20,000 nt of DNA from Prorocentrum cordatum (lineage: Eukaryota; Sar; Dinophyceae; Prorocentrales; Prorocentraceae). Below the pieces are notes generated by a model. It had not been told where the DNA came from, made no database searches, and worked only from the letters and a program-made list of their open reading frames with translations. Below, piece by piece: positions 1-8,750 of the stretch (position 1 is the first letter of the stretch; each line of letters opens with the position of its first letter). The position numbers and the translations under genes were made by a program. The stretch lies in the NCBI GenBank assembly GCA_963575745.1, contig CAUYUJ010020556.1:107019-127018 (forward strand), read 5' to 3'.

Positions 1-2
1 GA

Positions 3-251
3 CGACCTGCTGCGCTGCCCTCGGTTGCGCCTTCGCCGCCATCGGCGCCGCCGGGAACGTCGACGTCGCCGCCCGGGATCGCGACCAGCGAGCAGAGAAA
101 GGGGGCCAAGGGCACAGCTCGGCGCGATTGCCGACCTCGCCGACGTGTGGGATTGGTGCCGAGAGATCGCGAGCAGCCCCTGGCGAAGATTCCGCCTCCT
201 GTGATTGGGCGTGCGCCGCCCCCGCGGGTGGATGGAGATTTCGACGAGTGA
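3..251 (+). CDS. Possible partial gene end (frame uncertain)
   Basis: The first 250 bases are GC-rich and free of stops in two frames. The frame starting at base 3 stays open to a TGA at 249-251 and ends in an acidic tail (VDGDFDE) after a basic, proline-rich stretch. The frame starting at base 2 shows strong G-first, C-third codon bias over bases 2-90 and stays open to a TGA at 302. I cannot tell which is right; an exon junction or a decayed gene would explain both. Donor-like GT sites lie at 228 (GTGGAT) and 248 (GTGAGA), ahead of a pyrimidine-rich acceptor at 282-306. No family is recognised. The 5' end is outside the window. Confidence 0.25.
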   Translation, partial: RPAALPSVAPSPPSAPPGTSTSPPGIATSEQRKGAKGTARRDCRPRRRVGLVPRDREQPLAKIPPPVIGRAPPPRVDGDFDE

Positions 252-306
252 GACATGAAGCCAGGAACGATCCAATATTTATGTTGTTTTTGTTTTTCTT
301 TTGAAG

Positions 307-393
307 GAGGCTGGGTAGCCAGCTCAGGTGTCAGCAAAGACCTGGACACCATCAGTATTGTCAAGCCAGAGAAATTGCAATGCAGAGCGGCTG
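307..393 (+). CDS. Possible 87-nt internal exon
   Basis: The T-rich run at 282-302 ends in GAAG at 303-306, a good splice acceptor. The strong donor GTGAGC starts at 394. The 87 nt between them are open in a frame (first full codon at 309) whose peptide looks like ordinary protein: GWVASSGVSKDL, then DTISIVKPEKLQC. In that frame both ends are phase 1, so the exon is symmetric. The frame would meet a stop (TAA) soon after 394 if unspliced. The frame-2 reading of the upstream stretch with the donor at 228 also ends in phase 1, giving a 79-nt intron. Family unknown; assignment rests on splice signals and composition only. Confidence 0.3.
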
Positions 394-534
394 GTGAGCC
401 ACGATCGTAAACGGTGGGGCGTCTCCATTCGCGGATCATGATATTGTTCTCGGCTGGAGGTCCCCCCTGTGTTGCTTTGGGCACGTGCTTCGTCGGGGGT
501 GGTGTCCTGCTTGTCGTCCAGTTCAGGCGTGTGC

Positions 535-1100
535 GGCTCGTCAGCTGGGAGACCACATGGGAAAGCTGGAGTGTGTCATCGGGGCCTCACAGACCGGCCC
601 TGGTGGGCCGCGTGGGCCCCAGAGGCTCGGCCGACCCCGATGGCGCCCGCCCCTCGCCGCAGGTAGGTAGGTCCAGTGCCCCTCGTATCTCGCAGGGATC
701 GCGGCCCTTCGGGGCAGTGTTGGCTCCGGCTGACAGATGGATCGCGGCCCTCTGGGGCAGTGTTGGTCCTTTGGCAGATGGATTGCGGTCCTTCGGGGCA
801 GCGTGCAGTGTCGGTCCCTGCCGTTGCTGGTCACGGCCCAGTGGGGTGTCCGATGATCTGCGCATCGCAATTGATCGCGGCCCTCAGGGGCAGCGTTGGC
901 TCCTGCTCTCGCTGGTCGCGGCCCGGCGGGGCGTCTGATGATCGGCGGGCCCTGCCTTTGCGGATGTCGCGTGCCAACGTGGCTCCCGAAGTGGTGAGTG
1001 GTATTAGCGTCTGCGATAGGGGCGCGGGGCGCATGGGCGGGGCCCGCGAGCCCGGCGCTAACGCGCGCGCGACGCCCTGGCGCGCGTCTGTCGATCAAAG
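535..1100. repeat. Direct duplication, copy A (~565 bp)
   Basis: This block aligns over its whole length with 1268-1806 in the same orientation. Shared landmarks are GAGTGTGTC, CCCGCCCCTCGCCGC, GGGGCAGTGTTGGCTCC, GGCGGGGCGTCTGA, and a tail of GGCGC(T/C)AA(C/T)GCG followed by CTGGCGCGCG. Copies differ by many substitutions and small indels, so the duplication is old. No coding role is supported. Confidence 0.75.
699..942. repeat. Short tandem sub-repeats, GATCGCGGCCCTTCGGGGCAG
   Basis: Inside copy A, a 40- to 75-bp unit opening with GATCGCGGCCCTTCGGGGCA and running into GTGTTGGCTCC recurs about four times, from 699, 739, 781 and 871, with variable spacers. The later, longer units carry a second conserved piece, TGGTC(A/G)CGGCCC, ahead of GGGGTGTC. 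Related units occur in copy B from about 1447. Confidence 0.6.
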
Positions 1101-1267
1101 GGCTTCCACGATGAATGCGCAGCTCGTCGCGCGTGCGCGTGGCAGGGGTGATGCGACGTCTTCTTCGCAGTTGCTTGGTCCCAGTGCCGGTGCCCATCCC
1201 CCGAGCGCCCCCAGATCCAGGTCCCCGCCAGTTCGGGCTTGAGACGTTGGCCTCGGCCGCGGCCGCG

Positions 1268-1806
1268 GCTCGTCTCGTTGCCGGGTGCAAGGGAGCTCCG
1301 CGCCCCCTCTCTCGCGGAGAGTGTGTCCTCGAAGTTCCGAAGGCTGGCCCCGGTGCGCCGCGCGGCCCCCCGAGGCTCGGCGGTCCCGGCTGCCGCCCGC
1401 CCCTCGCCGCGGGCGAGTAGCACCAGTGCCCCTTGCGCCGCAGATGGAGCGCGTATCTGCGGGGCAGTGTTGGCTCCAGCTGACAGATGGCGCGCAGCCC
1501 TTCGGGCCAGTGTTGGCCCCTGCCGCTGCTGGCCGCGGCTCGACGGGGTGTCGGATGACCGCCGCGTCGCAGGTGATCGCGGCCCTTCGGGGGAAGCGTC
1601 GGCCCCTGCTCTCTCTGGTCGCGGCCCGGCGGGGCGTCTGACGATCGGCGGGCCTTGCCGTTCCGGAAGACGCGTGTAAACATGGCGCCCGAAGTAGTGC
1701 GTGGTAGCAGTGTCTTCGATGCGGGTGCGGGCCGCATGGATGGGGCATGTGAGGCCGGCGCCAATGCGCACACACGGCGCTCTGGCGCGCGCTTGTGGAT
1801 ACAAAT
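1268..1806. repeat. Direct duplication, copy B (~540 bp)
   Basis: Second copy of the 535-1100 block, in direct orientation, with a spacer of about 170 bp. It keeps the order of all landmarks listed for copy A but has lost one of the sub-repeats. It ends just where the GAT-rich microsatellite begins. Confidence 0.75.
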
Positions 1807-1811
1807 GACCG

Positions 1812-1935
1812 CCATGATGATCATGGCGATGTGACGATGATGATGCCGATGATGATGCCGGTGATGACGGTAGCTGATGAAGCTGATGATGACGATGAAG
1901 GTGGTGATGATGATGATGATGGTCTCGATGATGGA
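1812..1935. repeat. Imperfect (GAT)n microsatellite
   Basis: GATGAT runs are interrupted by GACGATG, GCCGATG and GGTGATGAC variants. The long open frames crossing it on either strand (poly-Asp on plus, His-rich on minus) are simple products of the trinucleotide. Confidence 0.85.
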
Positions 1936-1945
1936 CACATAGTTG

Positions 1946-2423
1946 TGACTTGTTGGTATTACGATCTGGTTTTGCGACAGCGGTGATGGCCGCGTGGTGA
2001 TGCCGCTGATCATGCCAAGATACTGTGACGATGGTGATGTCGTGATGGCCGATGATCAACAACTACATGATAACTGTTGTTCGAGGTCCGCGCTGACTTT
2101 AGTGTCGGCGCTGGTGGCCCCGCGCCGACTTCGGCACTCCGTTCGGACTTCCGAAGGTCTGTGTTTATGCACCTGGCTGTTGCGTTCGGTGCTGTTCGCG
2201 GTGCTGCCGATGAGGACAACGAGGCCGTCCTTGCCTGGTCCAGGAGGGCGTAAACATCGGAGCACCGTGCCGGGGTCATCCGGGCCCTGGCCAGGTATGG
2301 TGGTGGACCGATACAGAGCCGCGCCGCGCCGCGCCGTGGCCAGGCGAGCAGCGCCAGGCAGTTGCGCCGCGCGCGGGCTGCGGGCGCCGCGCTGAGACGT
2401 CGGCGGCGGCGGCGACCAAGAGA
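1946..2423. other. No feature recognised
   Basis: Mixed-composition sequence with no repeat, RNA or protein signature that I can support. A short GCCGC-type run sits near 2320-2345. Open frames here are short and have unremarkable composition. Confidence 0.4.
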
Positions 2424-2583
2424 AGGATGAGGATGCGGATGAAAAGGAGGAATATGAGGAGGATGATGATGAGAAGGAGGAGGAGGAGGACGAGGAGGAG
2501 GGGGGGAGGAGGAGGAGGAGGAGGAGGAGGAGGAGGAGGAGGAGGAGGTTGAGGTTGAGAGTGAGGATGAGGACGACGATGGT
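2424..2583. repeat. GAG/GAT-rich purine microsatellite
   Basis: It starts as mixed GAGGAT/GAAGGAG, passes into an uninterrupted (GGA)n core around 2505-2547, and ends as GTTGAG/GAGGATGAG. The plus strand is almost all purine plus T. Confidence 0.9.
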
Positions 2584-2771
2584 GCCGCTGATGAGGACAG
2601 CGGGGGGACTATGCGCAGCCGGCGGTGACGCGGCGTCGGCTCGCCTTGGCGCCGCGCGTCCACGCCCTGATGCATGGGCCCGCCCAGCCCACGTCTTGTG
2701 GCACCGTCGAGCGGCCAGCCGTCATCGGCGTATCTCTGCGGGCCAGAAGCGTCTCCTCCCTCCTCCTCGCT

Positions 2772-2929
2772 GACGTCGACGATGACGGTGACGATGACGA
2801 TGCTTCTTGAATGCTGAGCGCACTGTGCATTCGTGACTATGGTATCGGGCTCGCCCAGTGCTTTGGCGACGCTGGGCTGCAGACCTGGTGCCTAAGCTCG
2901 TCATCGTCATCGCCATCGTCATTGTCATC
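2772..2929. repeat. Inverted pair of GAC/GAT microsatellites
   Basis: GACGATGACGGTGACGATG at 2772-2803 is mirrored by TCGTCATCGTCATCGCCATC at 2896-2929, the same trinucleotide type on the other strand. The pair could fold back across a loop of about 92 nt. Confidence 0.6.
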
Positions 2930-2971
2930 TTCCTCGCTCCCGCTTCTGCTTCTCCGTTCCAGCTCAAGTAA

Positions 2972-3478
2972 AGCTGTTGCTTAAGGCGGGTCCCTAACAG
3001 TCAGCATATACAGTGTTCATTCGCTTTTTTTGCATGGCATGGCTTAGGAAGGAAACAACGACATGACATTTTCAGCAATGACGAAGCCTACACCGCAAGT
3101 CAGTGGCAGCGTAGAGTGGATCCCTGGAGGGAGCGCAGGCAGTTTGCAGAACTTATCTTACAACAGTTGGACACTACATCGGACAACCAAGCGGTTATAG
3201 TCCGCCGAGGCAGTGCGATCGAATCCCCGACTTGGCGCACGCGTGTGCAAGCACATGCGTTTTGCCAGCATCCTGTATCAGTTTTTTTTCCGCATGTGAT
3301 GCAGGGGGCAACCTTGTATGTTGATGTGTCTAACTGTCAGCATATCGATTCACTACGTCGTCGAAGCTTGCAATTTTGCGGTCGTAGACACGTATGTGGA
3401 GCAGTCAAGTCGAACTTCAGGGTATTCAATTCGATTTCTATCCGGAAGGGATGGGCCTCCGTGATAACAGAAATGTGA
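2972..3478 (+). CDS. Protein-like open frame without ATG start
   Basis: The frame is open for 168 codons, from a TAA at 2969 to a TGA at 3476. There is no in-frame ATG before about 3299, so if real it is an exon rather than a whole gene. TTTTCAG at 3069-3075 would be a natural acceptor, leaving an exon from 3076. The peptide is balanced and not low-complexity (for example ASQWQRRVDPWRERRQFAEL, then a Cys/His-containing stretch with SNCQHIDSLRRRS). GC content is visibly lower than in the flanks. I do not recognise a family. The opposite strand over 3337-3537 is also open, which weakens the case. Confidence 0.25.
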   Translation, partial: SCCLRRVPNSQHIQCSFAFFAWHGLGRKQRHDIFSNDEAYTASQWQRRVDPWRERRQFAELILQQLDTTSDNQAVIVRRGSAIESPTWRTRVQAHAFCQHPVSVFFPHVMQGATLYVDVSNCQHIDSLRRRSLQFCGRRHVCGAVKSNFRVFNSISIRKGWASVITEM

Positions 3479-3596
3479 GGCTGGCTTCGCCCCTTAGCGA
3501 CACGCGCACTCGTATTAAAAGTGGTCAACAGCTTCACAGATGGAAGGCGGGTCGTTTCTCAAAACGGTGTCCTCGCCGCAGCTCCATGCAACTCTA

Positions 3597-3990
3597 GCCT
3601 CGGTGCCGCACACCTTCGTCTTAATATATCCAGCATGTTCAAGGACAGAGACAGTTTTTTCTGACACGCGTATATTCGTCCTAAGACACAACAACAGGTT
3701 CACGCATGGACGGGCGTTTCCAAAGTGGGGTTCTCGCCTTGGCGCCGCGCGCATCCGTCTTAATCATTTGCAGCGGTTGCGGGCCACTTCTCAATACGGG
3801 GTTCTCGCACCAGCGCCGCGCAGATTTGATGTAAACGTTTGAAGCACTTTGTGGACGGGAAAGCTGTTGTGTTTGTAAAGTATAGCTCTCACCGTATCGC
3901 CGTGTACAGTTGCTTTGACCTCTTGCATTGTGAGCACAGGTCGTTTTCGAAGGGTGAGTTTCGCCATAACGCCGCGCACATTCGTTTTAC
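3597..3990. repeat. Degenerate repeats, GCC..GGCGCCGCGC..CATCCGTCTTA
   Basis: The motif occurs four times: 3597-3623, 3736-3762, about 3806-3828 and 3961-3990, three of them just after GGGTTCTCGC or a similar sequence. Spacing is irregular (139, about 70 and about 155 bp). The second is best preserved; the last two are eroded. This looks like an old, decayed tandem or dispersed repeat. Confidence 0.45.
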
Positions 3991-4230
3991 AAGGCCGCAA
4001 CAGTAACATGATGTATGGCTTGAGACTCCCCCCGACGCTCGATGAGCAGAAGTGTAATTATGTGCAGCGCAGTTGTGTTGGTGGGGGGCGGGGGACCGGG
4101 CCTCTTGCGGAAGGAGGGTCTCGTTGGACAGCCAGTTGAATTCTTCACGCTTCGCGTGTCCCCACCAGCCCTGCGAATCTCGGCGACTAATGTGACTGGT
4201 TCCTGCGTGGTTGCAGTATACCGGCCCCGG

Positions 4231-4381
4231 GCCAGCGTGTCCTCTCTCATCGTTGCTGCCTCGACCAGTCACTGGTTTCGGATACGATGACGATACACCG
4301 GCCCCCCCTCGGGCAGCGGTGCGGTCCGCGGAGTGAGTGCTCTGTTGGTACTTGCCGTCCACCGGCTCTCCCTGTGGTCAG
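4231..4381. repeat. Local direct duplication, copy 1
   Basis: It aligns with 4485-4629 through GCGTGTC, TCATCGTTGCT, GTGGTTTCGGA(T/A)ACGATG, CACCGGCCCC, GGGCAGCGGTG and GAGTGAG.GCTCTGT. The offset is about 252-254 bp. No coding role is supported. Confidence 0.65.
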
Positions 4382-4484
4382 ATTCAGCCCTGACTACACC
4401 CCAGCGCCTATGAGCTGGCCGCTGCTGCAGCGTACCTCTGCGCCCTTCGGCCGATACCCGCTTGGCGGCGGTACTGGTGCTTGG

Positions 4485-4629
4485 GCCTGCGTGTCTTTTC
4501 ATCGTTGCTTTCTGGCATGTGAGTGGTTTCGGAAACGATGGCTGACGCACCGGCCCCACCACGGGCAGCGGTGTGGATCGTGGAGTGAGAGCTCTGTAGG
4601 TCCCTGCCCTTCCTTTGCCCCTGTCTCAG
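4485..4629. repeat. Local direct duplication, copy 2
   Basis: Second copy of 4231-4381, separated from it by about 100 bp of unrelated sequence. Differences are scattered substitutions with one or two short indels. Confidence 0.65.
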
Positions 4630-5213
4630 CCGACCCCGCGTACGACGGTGGTACCTCGCGCTGAGTGGTTCAGCCTTCAGCGTGTCGCTTCGGTGCTACC
4701 TGTAGGATCGGCTAGGTTGGTTGCGCGGACTGGCGCCGACAGGGCGACTCTCCGTTGCATAGCACTGCGGTCTGCTTCACCTCGGTGTGGCTGGCGCTTA
4801 GGTGCGTTCGCCCTAATGTGGAGCACTTTGCTCAATGCATGTGCGCACCTCGCATTCTTTGCGAATTATTACTGCAGGTGCGTTGCCTGTTGTAGCTAAT
4901 TAGCCTCGCCTGCTGGCCCACACGACGCCTTCCGCTCCCTGTCCGCCGCCTCGGGGCCGCCGACCAAAAAACGTATCCTCACCACCCCATTCAGAAACGA
5001 TCAGCAGGGGAGTTGGTGAATCAGGGGCGGCAGGACGCATGCAGTCGCGCAGCCGTCTTCGAGAAAACAATGATCACAAATAGCTTCCCGCATTGAAGTT
5101 TAAGATGGGAATCGGTGCAAGCTGCGATGGTGCTTCGATGAGGGATGAGGGGTGTTTCGATGACTCGTAATGGCTGTTGCGCTGATGTGTGTCTTAACGC
5201 GTGCGTTTCGAAA
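4630..5213. other. No feature recognised
   Basis: Unique-looking sequence. A 94-codon open frame (4615-4899, plus) ends in a Cys/Phe-rich hydrophobic tail but has no neighbour, start context or family that I can name. I treat it as unsupported. Confidence 0.35.
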
Positions 5214-5640
5214 CTTGGAGGCATCTTGGGGCTCTCTTGGGATTCTCTTGGGCCCCTCTTGGGGCCTCCTGGGGCTCTTCCTTGGGGCTCTCCTGAGGTT
5301 ATCATAGGGCCTTCTTGGGGCTTCTTGGGGCTCTTTTGGGGCGTCTTGGGGCCCTCTTAAGGGGCTCTTTGGGGGGGGGGTCAGGGAGCCTTCTTGGGGC
5401 TCTTTTGGGATGCCTGAGGGGCCTCTCGGGGCCGTCTTGGTCCTTATGGCTAAAGAAGGGGGGGGGCCTCAATTCTTGTCCCCCCCTTCGGAGGCTCAAA
5501 AAATCCGTCTTGGGACCCTCTTGGCCCGCTCTTGGAGCGCTCTTGGGCGCTCTTGGGGCCGTCTTGGGGCTCTCTTGGGCCCCTGTTGGGGCTGTCTTGG
5601 GCCATCTTGGGGCCATCTTGAGGCCTCAAGAGCCCTTCCG
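5214..5640. repeat. Degenerate TCTTGGGGCC array, copy 1
   Basis: Units of about 10-30 bp built on (C/T)TCTTGGGGC(C/T) follow each other, for example TCTTGGGGCCGTCTTGGGG, with runs of up to nine G. Reading frames through it give Gly/Leu/Trp-rich (plus) or Pro/Lys/Arg-rich (minus) peptides. The same family recurs at 6568-6765 and 12590-13165. Confidence 0.8.
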
Positions 5641-5667
5641 AGGCGAAAACACGACAAGGCAACACAC

Positions 5668-5735
5668 ATTTATTCCCAACCCTCCTTGGTTGGGTATTCG
5701 TTTTGAATAGTGCAGTGTGGTCGCGTCCTTCCTCC
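5668..5735 (+). repeat. Shared 'leader' module, copy 1
   Basis: Contains TTCCCAACCCTCCTTGGTTG, then a T-rich link and TTCGTTTTGAATAG. CCCAACC and GGTTGGG form a perfect 7-bp stem around the 6-nt loop CTCCTT. The module matches 6993-7050 (plus) and 15850-15910 (minus). It lies directly before a pyrimidine-rich tract (5725-5772) and the 102-bp tandem array. Confidence 0.6.
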
Positions 5736-5786
5736 TCCCGCCTCCCGCCTCTTTCCTGCCTCTTTCTGTCTTGCCTGCGGGGGGCT

Positions 5787-6331
5787 GTGAAACTGTCGCC
5801 AGTTTCGAGGCCTGCTGGGGGGTCCAGCATAGAGGGTAATCGCGGCAGATCCAAATTAGACCTCGCCATTCCTGGGGGGCTGCGATCTGTGAAACTGTCG
5901 CCACTTTCGAGGCCTGCTGGGGGGCTCAGCATAGAGGGTAATCGCGGCAGATTCAAATTAGACCTCGCCATCCCTGGGGGGGGGGCTGCGATCTGTGAAA
6001 CTGTCGCCACTTTCGAGGCCTGCTGGGGGGTCCAGCATAGAGGGTAATCGCGGCAGATCCAAATTAGACCTCGCCCTCCCTGGGGGGCTGCGATCTGTGA
6101 AACTGTCGCCACTTTCGAGGCCTGCTGGGGGGCCCAGCACAGTGAGGGCCACGCGCGGATTCAAATTAGACCTCGCCATCCCTGGGGGGCTGCGATCTGC
6201 GAAACTGCCGCCATTTTCGAGGCCTGCTGGGGGGCCCAGCACAGTGAGGGCCACGGGCAGATTCAAATGAGACCTCGCCGTCCCTGCGGGGCTGCGATCT
6301 GTGAACCTGTCGCCACTTTCGAGGCCTGCTG
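5787..6331. repeat. 102-bp tandem array (5.3 copies)
   Basis: Units start at 5787, 5889, 5995, 6097, 6199 and 6301 (partial). Each opens with GTGAAACTGTCGCCACTTTC, then GAGGCCTGCTGGGGGG, and ends CTGGGGGGCTGCGATCT. Period is 102 bp except for 106 in the second unit, which has an expanded G run. Two unit types exist. The first three have a middle with GCATAGAGGGTAATCGCGGC; units four and five have GCACAGTGAGGGCCACG. A period divisible by 3 keeps reading frames open across units, but no protein role is supported. Confidence 0.9.
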
Positions 6332-6567
6332 TGATCCCCGTTTTCGAAGTGGCTAGGAGTGCTCAGGAATTGTAAATCATCAGCTTTATCAAGCCCTTTT
6401 CCTGTAGCCAGTGTCCTGCGAGTCTCCCGAATTCCGTCTGCAGACATATGTAACCCTCGCTCCGTCATCGCCCCCTTATAAAGTATCCTAAACTATTTGC
6501 GCCCCGCTTTTGCGCAGGGGTTGGGTACGTCGCCAGGGTCATTTTCCTTAGGTTTTTGAAGGATTTT
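6332..6567. other. No feature recognised
   Basis: Unique spacer between the 102-bp array and the second TCTTGGGG array. Base composition is closer to average than in the flanks. Confidence 0.4.
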
Positions 6568-6765
6568 GGCCTCTTGGGGGGGGTCCTTGGAGGCTTCGGA
6601 GGGCACTTGGAACAGTCTTGGGGCCGTCTTGAGGCCTCTTGGACGCGTGTCGGAGGTCTTGACCCGTCTACCGCTATCTTGGGCCATCTTGGAGGCCATC
6701 TTGCGCTCCCGGAGGCCTTCTTGGAGCCATATTGGGCCATCTTGGACGCTGCTATGGGTCGGTCC
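6568..6765. repeat. Degenerate TCTTGGGGCC array, copy 2
   Basis: Same family as 5214-5640: CTTGGGGCCGTCTTGAGGCC, CTTGGGCCATCTTGGAGGCC and similar units. It again lies upstream of a leader, pyrimidine tract and tandem array. Confidence 0.75.
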
Positions 6766-6992
6766 CCCCCGTCCAAACGCAGGGAGCAGGGAAAGGCAGG
6801 GAAAGGCAGGAGGTTGGAAAGGGAAACGCCCTAGACCACCTGCGCCCAGAGGGCTGGTGGGATTGTATGGTCACAGTTTGCCGTATTCCTGATTCTGCAT
6901 CAGATGGTTGCGAGGCTGCCCCTTTACATCACAGAGCCCTCGCCAGCATGGCAGGCCCATGTGGCATCGGTCTTTTTCCTGGTAGCTTGTAG
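6766..6992. other. Unique spacer, possibly exon-derived
   Basis: The plus frame over about 6876-6989 reads as ordinary protein (RIPDSASDGCEAAPLHHRAL) and stops at TAG 6990. Directly before the leader there is a weak donor-like GTAGCT at 6982. Too short and unaligned to call a gene. Confidence 0.2.
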
Positions 6993-7050
6993 GGATTAGT
7001 TCCCAACCATCCTGTGGTGTTGGGTCCTCGTTTTGAAGAGACATCGCCCC
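6993..7050 (+). repeat. Shared 'leader' module, copy 2 (outer edge of left arm)
   Basis: GGATTAGTTCCCAACCATCC is followed by TGTGGTGTTGGG and CCTCGTTTTGAAGAGACA. CCCAAC and GTTGGG can pair as a short stem. The minus strand at 15910-15850 carries the same module, with CCCAACCATCCTGTGGTG and CCTCGTTTTGAAGAGACA both identical. Confidence 0.75.
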
Positions 7051-7082
7051 GCGTTCGTCCTCCTTCCCGCCCTCCCGCCTGC

Positions 7083-7137
7083 TCCTTCTCCTCCTCCTCC
7101 TCCTCCTCCTCCTCCTCCTCCTCCTCCTCCCTCCTCC
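7083..7137. repeat. (TCC)n microsatellite, left arm
   Basis: Near-perfect TCC run between the leader and the 85-bp array. The same tract, as (GGA)n, takes the same place in the inverted arm at 15664-15845. Confidence 0.95.
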
Positions 7138-7160
7138 CTGCGTTTCACCCACCCAGTACA

Positions 7161-7975
7161 GCGTTTCGTGGTCCCATAGGGAGCTCCACCGAAGGCCCCA
7201 GTGGCAGGGTTCGCATGGCGGCCCCGCGTTTTGGCGCACCCCTCACACGGTTTGTGGCCGCATAGGGAGCTCCATCGAAGGCCCCAGTGGCAGGGTTCGC
7301 ATGGCGGCCCCGCGTGTTGGCGCACCCCTCACACGGTTTGTGGCCCCATAGGGAGCTCCACCGGGGTTCGCATGGCGGCCCCGCCACATTTTGGCGCACC
7401 CCTCACACGGTTCGTGGCCCCACAGGGAGTTCCACCGAAGGCCCTGGTGGCAGGGTTCGGATGGCGGCCCCGCCCCATTTTGGCGCACCCGTCACACGTT
7501 TCGTGGCCCCATGGGGAGTTCCGCCGAAGGTTCCGGTGGCAGGGTTCGCATGGCGGCCCCGCCCCATTTTGGCGCACCCCTCTCACACGGTTCGTGGCCC
7601 CATGGGGGGCTCCACCGAAGACCCCAGTGGCAGGGTTCGCATGGCGGCCCCCTCCCCATTTTGGCGCACCTTCTTTCACGGTTTATGGCCCCACAGGGAG
7701 CTCCATCGAAGGTTCCAGTGACAGGGTTCGCATGGCGACCCCGCCCCATTTGGCGCACCCCTCACACGGTTCGCGGCCCCATAGGGAGCTCCACCGAAGG
7801 CCCCAGTGGCAGGGTTCGCATGGCGGCCCCGCCCCATTTCGGCGCACCCCTCACACAGTTCGTGGCCCCATGGGGGACTCCACCGAAGGCCCTGGTGGCA
7901 GGGTTCGCATGGCGGCCCCGCCCCATTTTGGCGCACCCCTTGCACGGTTCGTGGCCCCATTGGGACTTCCCCTTG
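7161..7975 (+). repeat. 85- to 91-bp tandem array, left arm (~9.3 units)
   Basis: Units start (at GTGGCCCCAT or equivalent) at about 7169, 7254, 7340, 7414, 7503, 7594, 7685, 7773, 7862 and 7951 (partial). One unit is 74 bp because it has lost the GAAGGCCCCAGTGGCA segment. The consensus runs through GGGAGCTCCACCGAAGGCCC, CAGTGGCAGGGTTCGCATGG, CGGCCCCGCCCCATTTTGGC and GCACCCCTCACACGG. It is the reverse complement of the 14397-15662 array. Long open frames in all registers are repeat artefacts. Confidence 0.95.
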
Positions 7976-8032
7976 CTTCGTCCCACATGCCCTGCGGTTC
8001 TGACACTTGCGTTTTGTTGGGTCCTTTGCCAG

Positions 8033-8750
8033 GATGATTTTGTTAGTGTGTTTCATGGCTGGCGTTTCTTTGGAGAAGTCTTCGTGGACGGAAGCGCTTT
8101 CAACACGGCCCGTGAGGGACTCAGCGGAGCGGGATTGTCAGTTGTGTCCGTAGATGCGCTGGCCAGTCAATTGCAGTAGTGTATGGAGTAGTGCCCTTAC
8201 AATTCGCTCCGTCCCAGGCGCCAGAGACCGGGGGGATCGTGCATTTTCACAAGCTGAGCAGGATTTCGGAATGGGATCCTGACAAAATGGTTGTAGTTTG
8301 GTGTGATTGCGTGGGCACGCTCGGCTGCGCCATGAATGCGATGGAAGCTCTGGCCCACGACAACCCCCTGTCACCATCTGAGTAAGAAATGGTGGTCTGG
8401 CATTGGCCAGACAGCGTCGGTATGCAACGTCAGGTGAAAAAACTCTTCCAACAACTTCTTAGAGGAGACAAGATGGCCGACGCAGTTCAATTGTGAAACA
8501 GGGTGCCCTGCTTGGGAGCATCCCGAATGACTGGCCCTTGTTTATTTCTGGAAGCAGTAGGCTTGTCAAGGACTGCGTAACGTGGCACGGCAGAACGCAG
8601 GTTGCGTCCGCTTCTTTGGAGCAGCCTGGCTCCGAAGGACTAGCGGGCACGGCCGATGTTGAATACGGTGGTGATTTTGTTCGCAGGCTCTTCTCTGGAT
8701 TGCTGCCGGGAGGCGGGTTCGAGGCCTTTCGATTGGGTCCAAATGGCTGA
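8033..8750 (+). pseudogene. RNase H-like domain remnant, frame-broken, with probable intron
   Basis: RNase H domains cut RNA in RNA:DNA hybrids and are common in retroelements. After acceptor TTTGCCAG (to 8032) the peptide GWRFFGEVFVDGSAFN carries the first catalytic Asp (8087) in the typical DGS/T motif, then AGLSVVSVD. The frame hits TAG at 8177, but the next frame continues with YGVVPLQFAPSQAPETGG (Glu at 8224) and VVVWCDCVGTLGC (Asp at 8305). The order and spacing of D..E..D fit the family, and the style matches RNase H copies known from dinoflagellates. The break near 8165-8177 implies a frameshift. A strong donor GTAAGA at 8382 and acceptor CTTAGAG ending 8464 bound an 83-nt intron. It joins in phase to 8465-8750, which encodes 95 further protein-like codons to TGA. 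No reverse transcriptase is visible upstream, where the tandem array lies. Confidence 0.5.
8382..8464 (+). other. Putative 83-nt spliceosomal intron
   Basis: Donor GTAAGA follows CTGA. The 3' end is a pyrimidine-rich stretch, AACTCTTCCAACAACTTCTT, then AGAG. Removing 8382-8464 joins codon phase 2 on both sides and keeps the frame open from 8380 to the TGA at 8748. The doubled AGAG end recurs at the putative acceptor at 9971-9974. Confidence 0.4.

Noticed and set aside
3195-3235. GCGATCGAATCCCCGACT, resembling a tRNA/SINE B box.
   Set aside because: The flanking bases do not form a T stem and no A box or acceptor stem is found at the right distance.
7161-7975. CCATTTTGGC inside the 85-bp units equals a 10-nt part of the dinoflagellate spliced-leader core.
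   Set aside because: The flanking bases do not match, the motif sits in a GC-rich tandem repeat, and the inverted arm has CATTTCGGC instead. A coincidence is the simplest reading.
7201-8179. Long plus frames of about 260-280 codons through the 85-bp array.
   Set aside because: They translate the tandem repeat in shifting registers, and other frames on both strands are equally open. Only the part after 8033 is protein-like.
8710-8725. GGGTTCGAGGCC, a good match to the B-box consensus.
   Set aside because: It lies inside a protein-like frame, the T-stem pairing fails, and no tRNA or SINE body is present.
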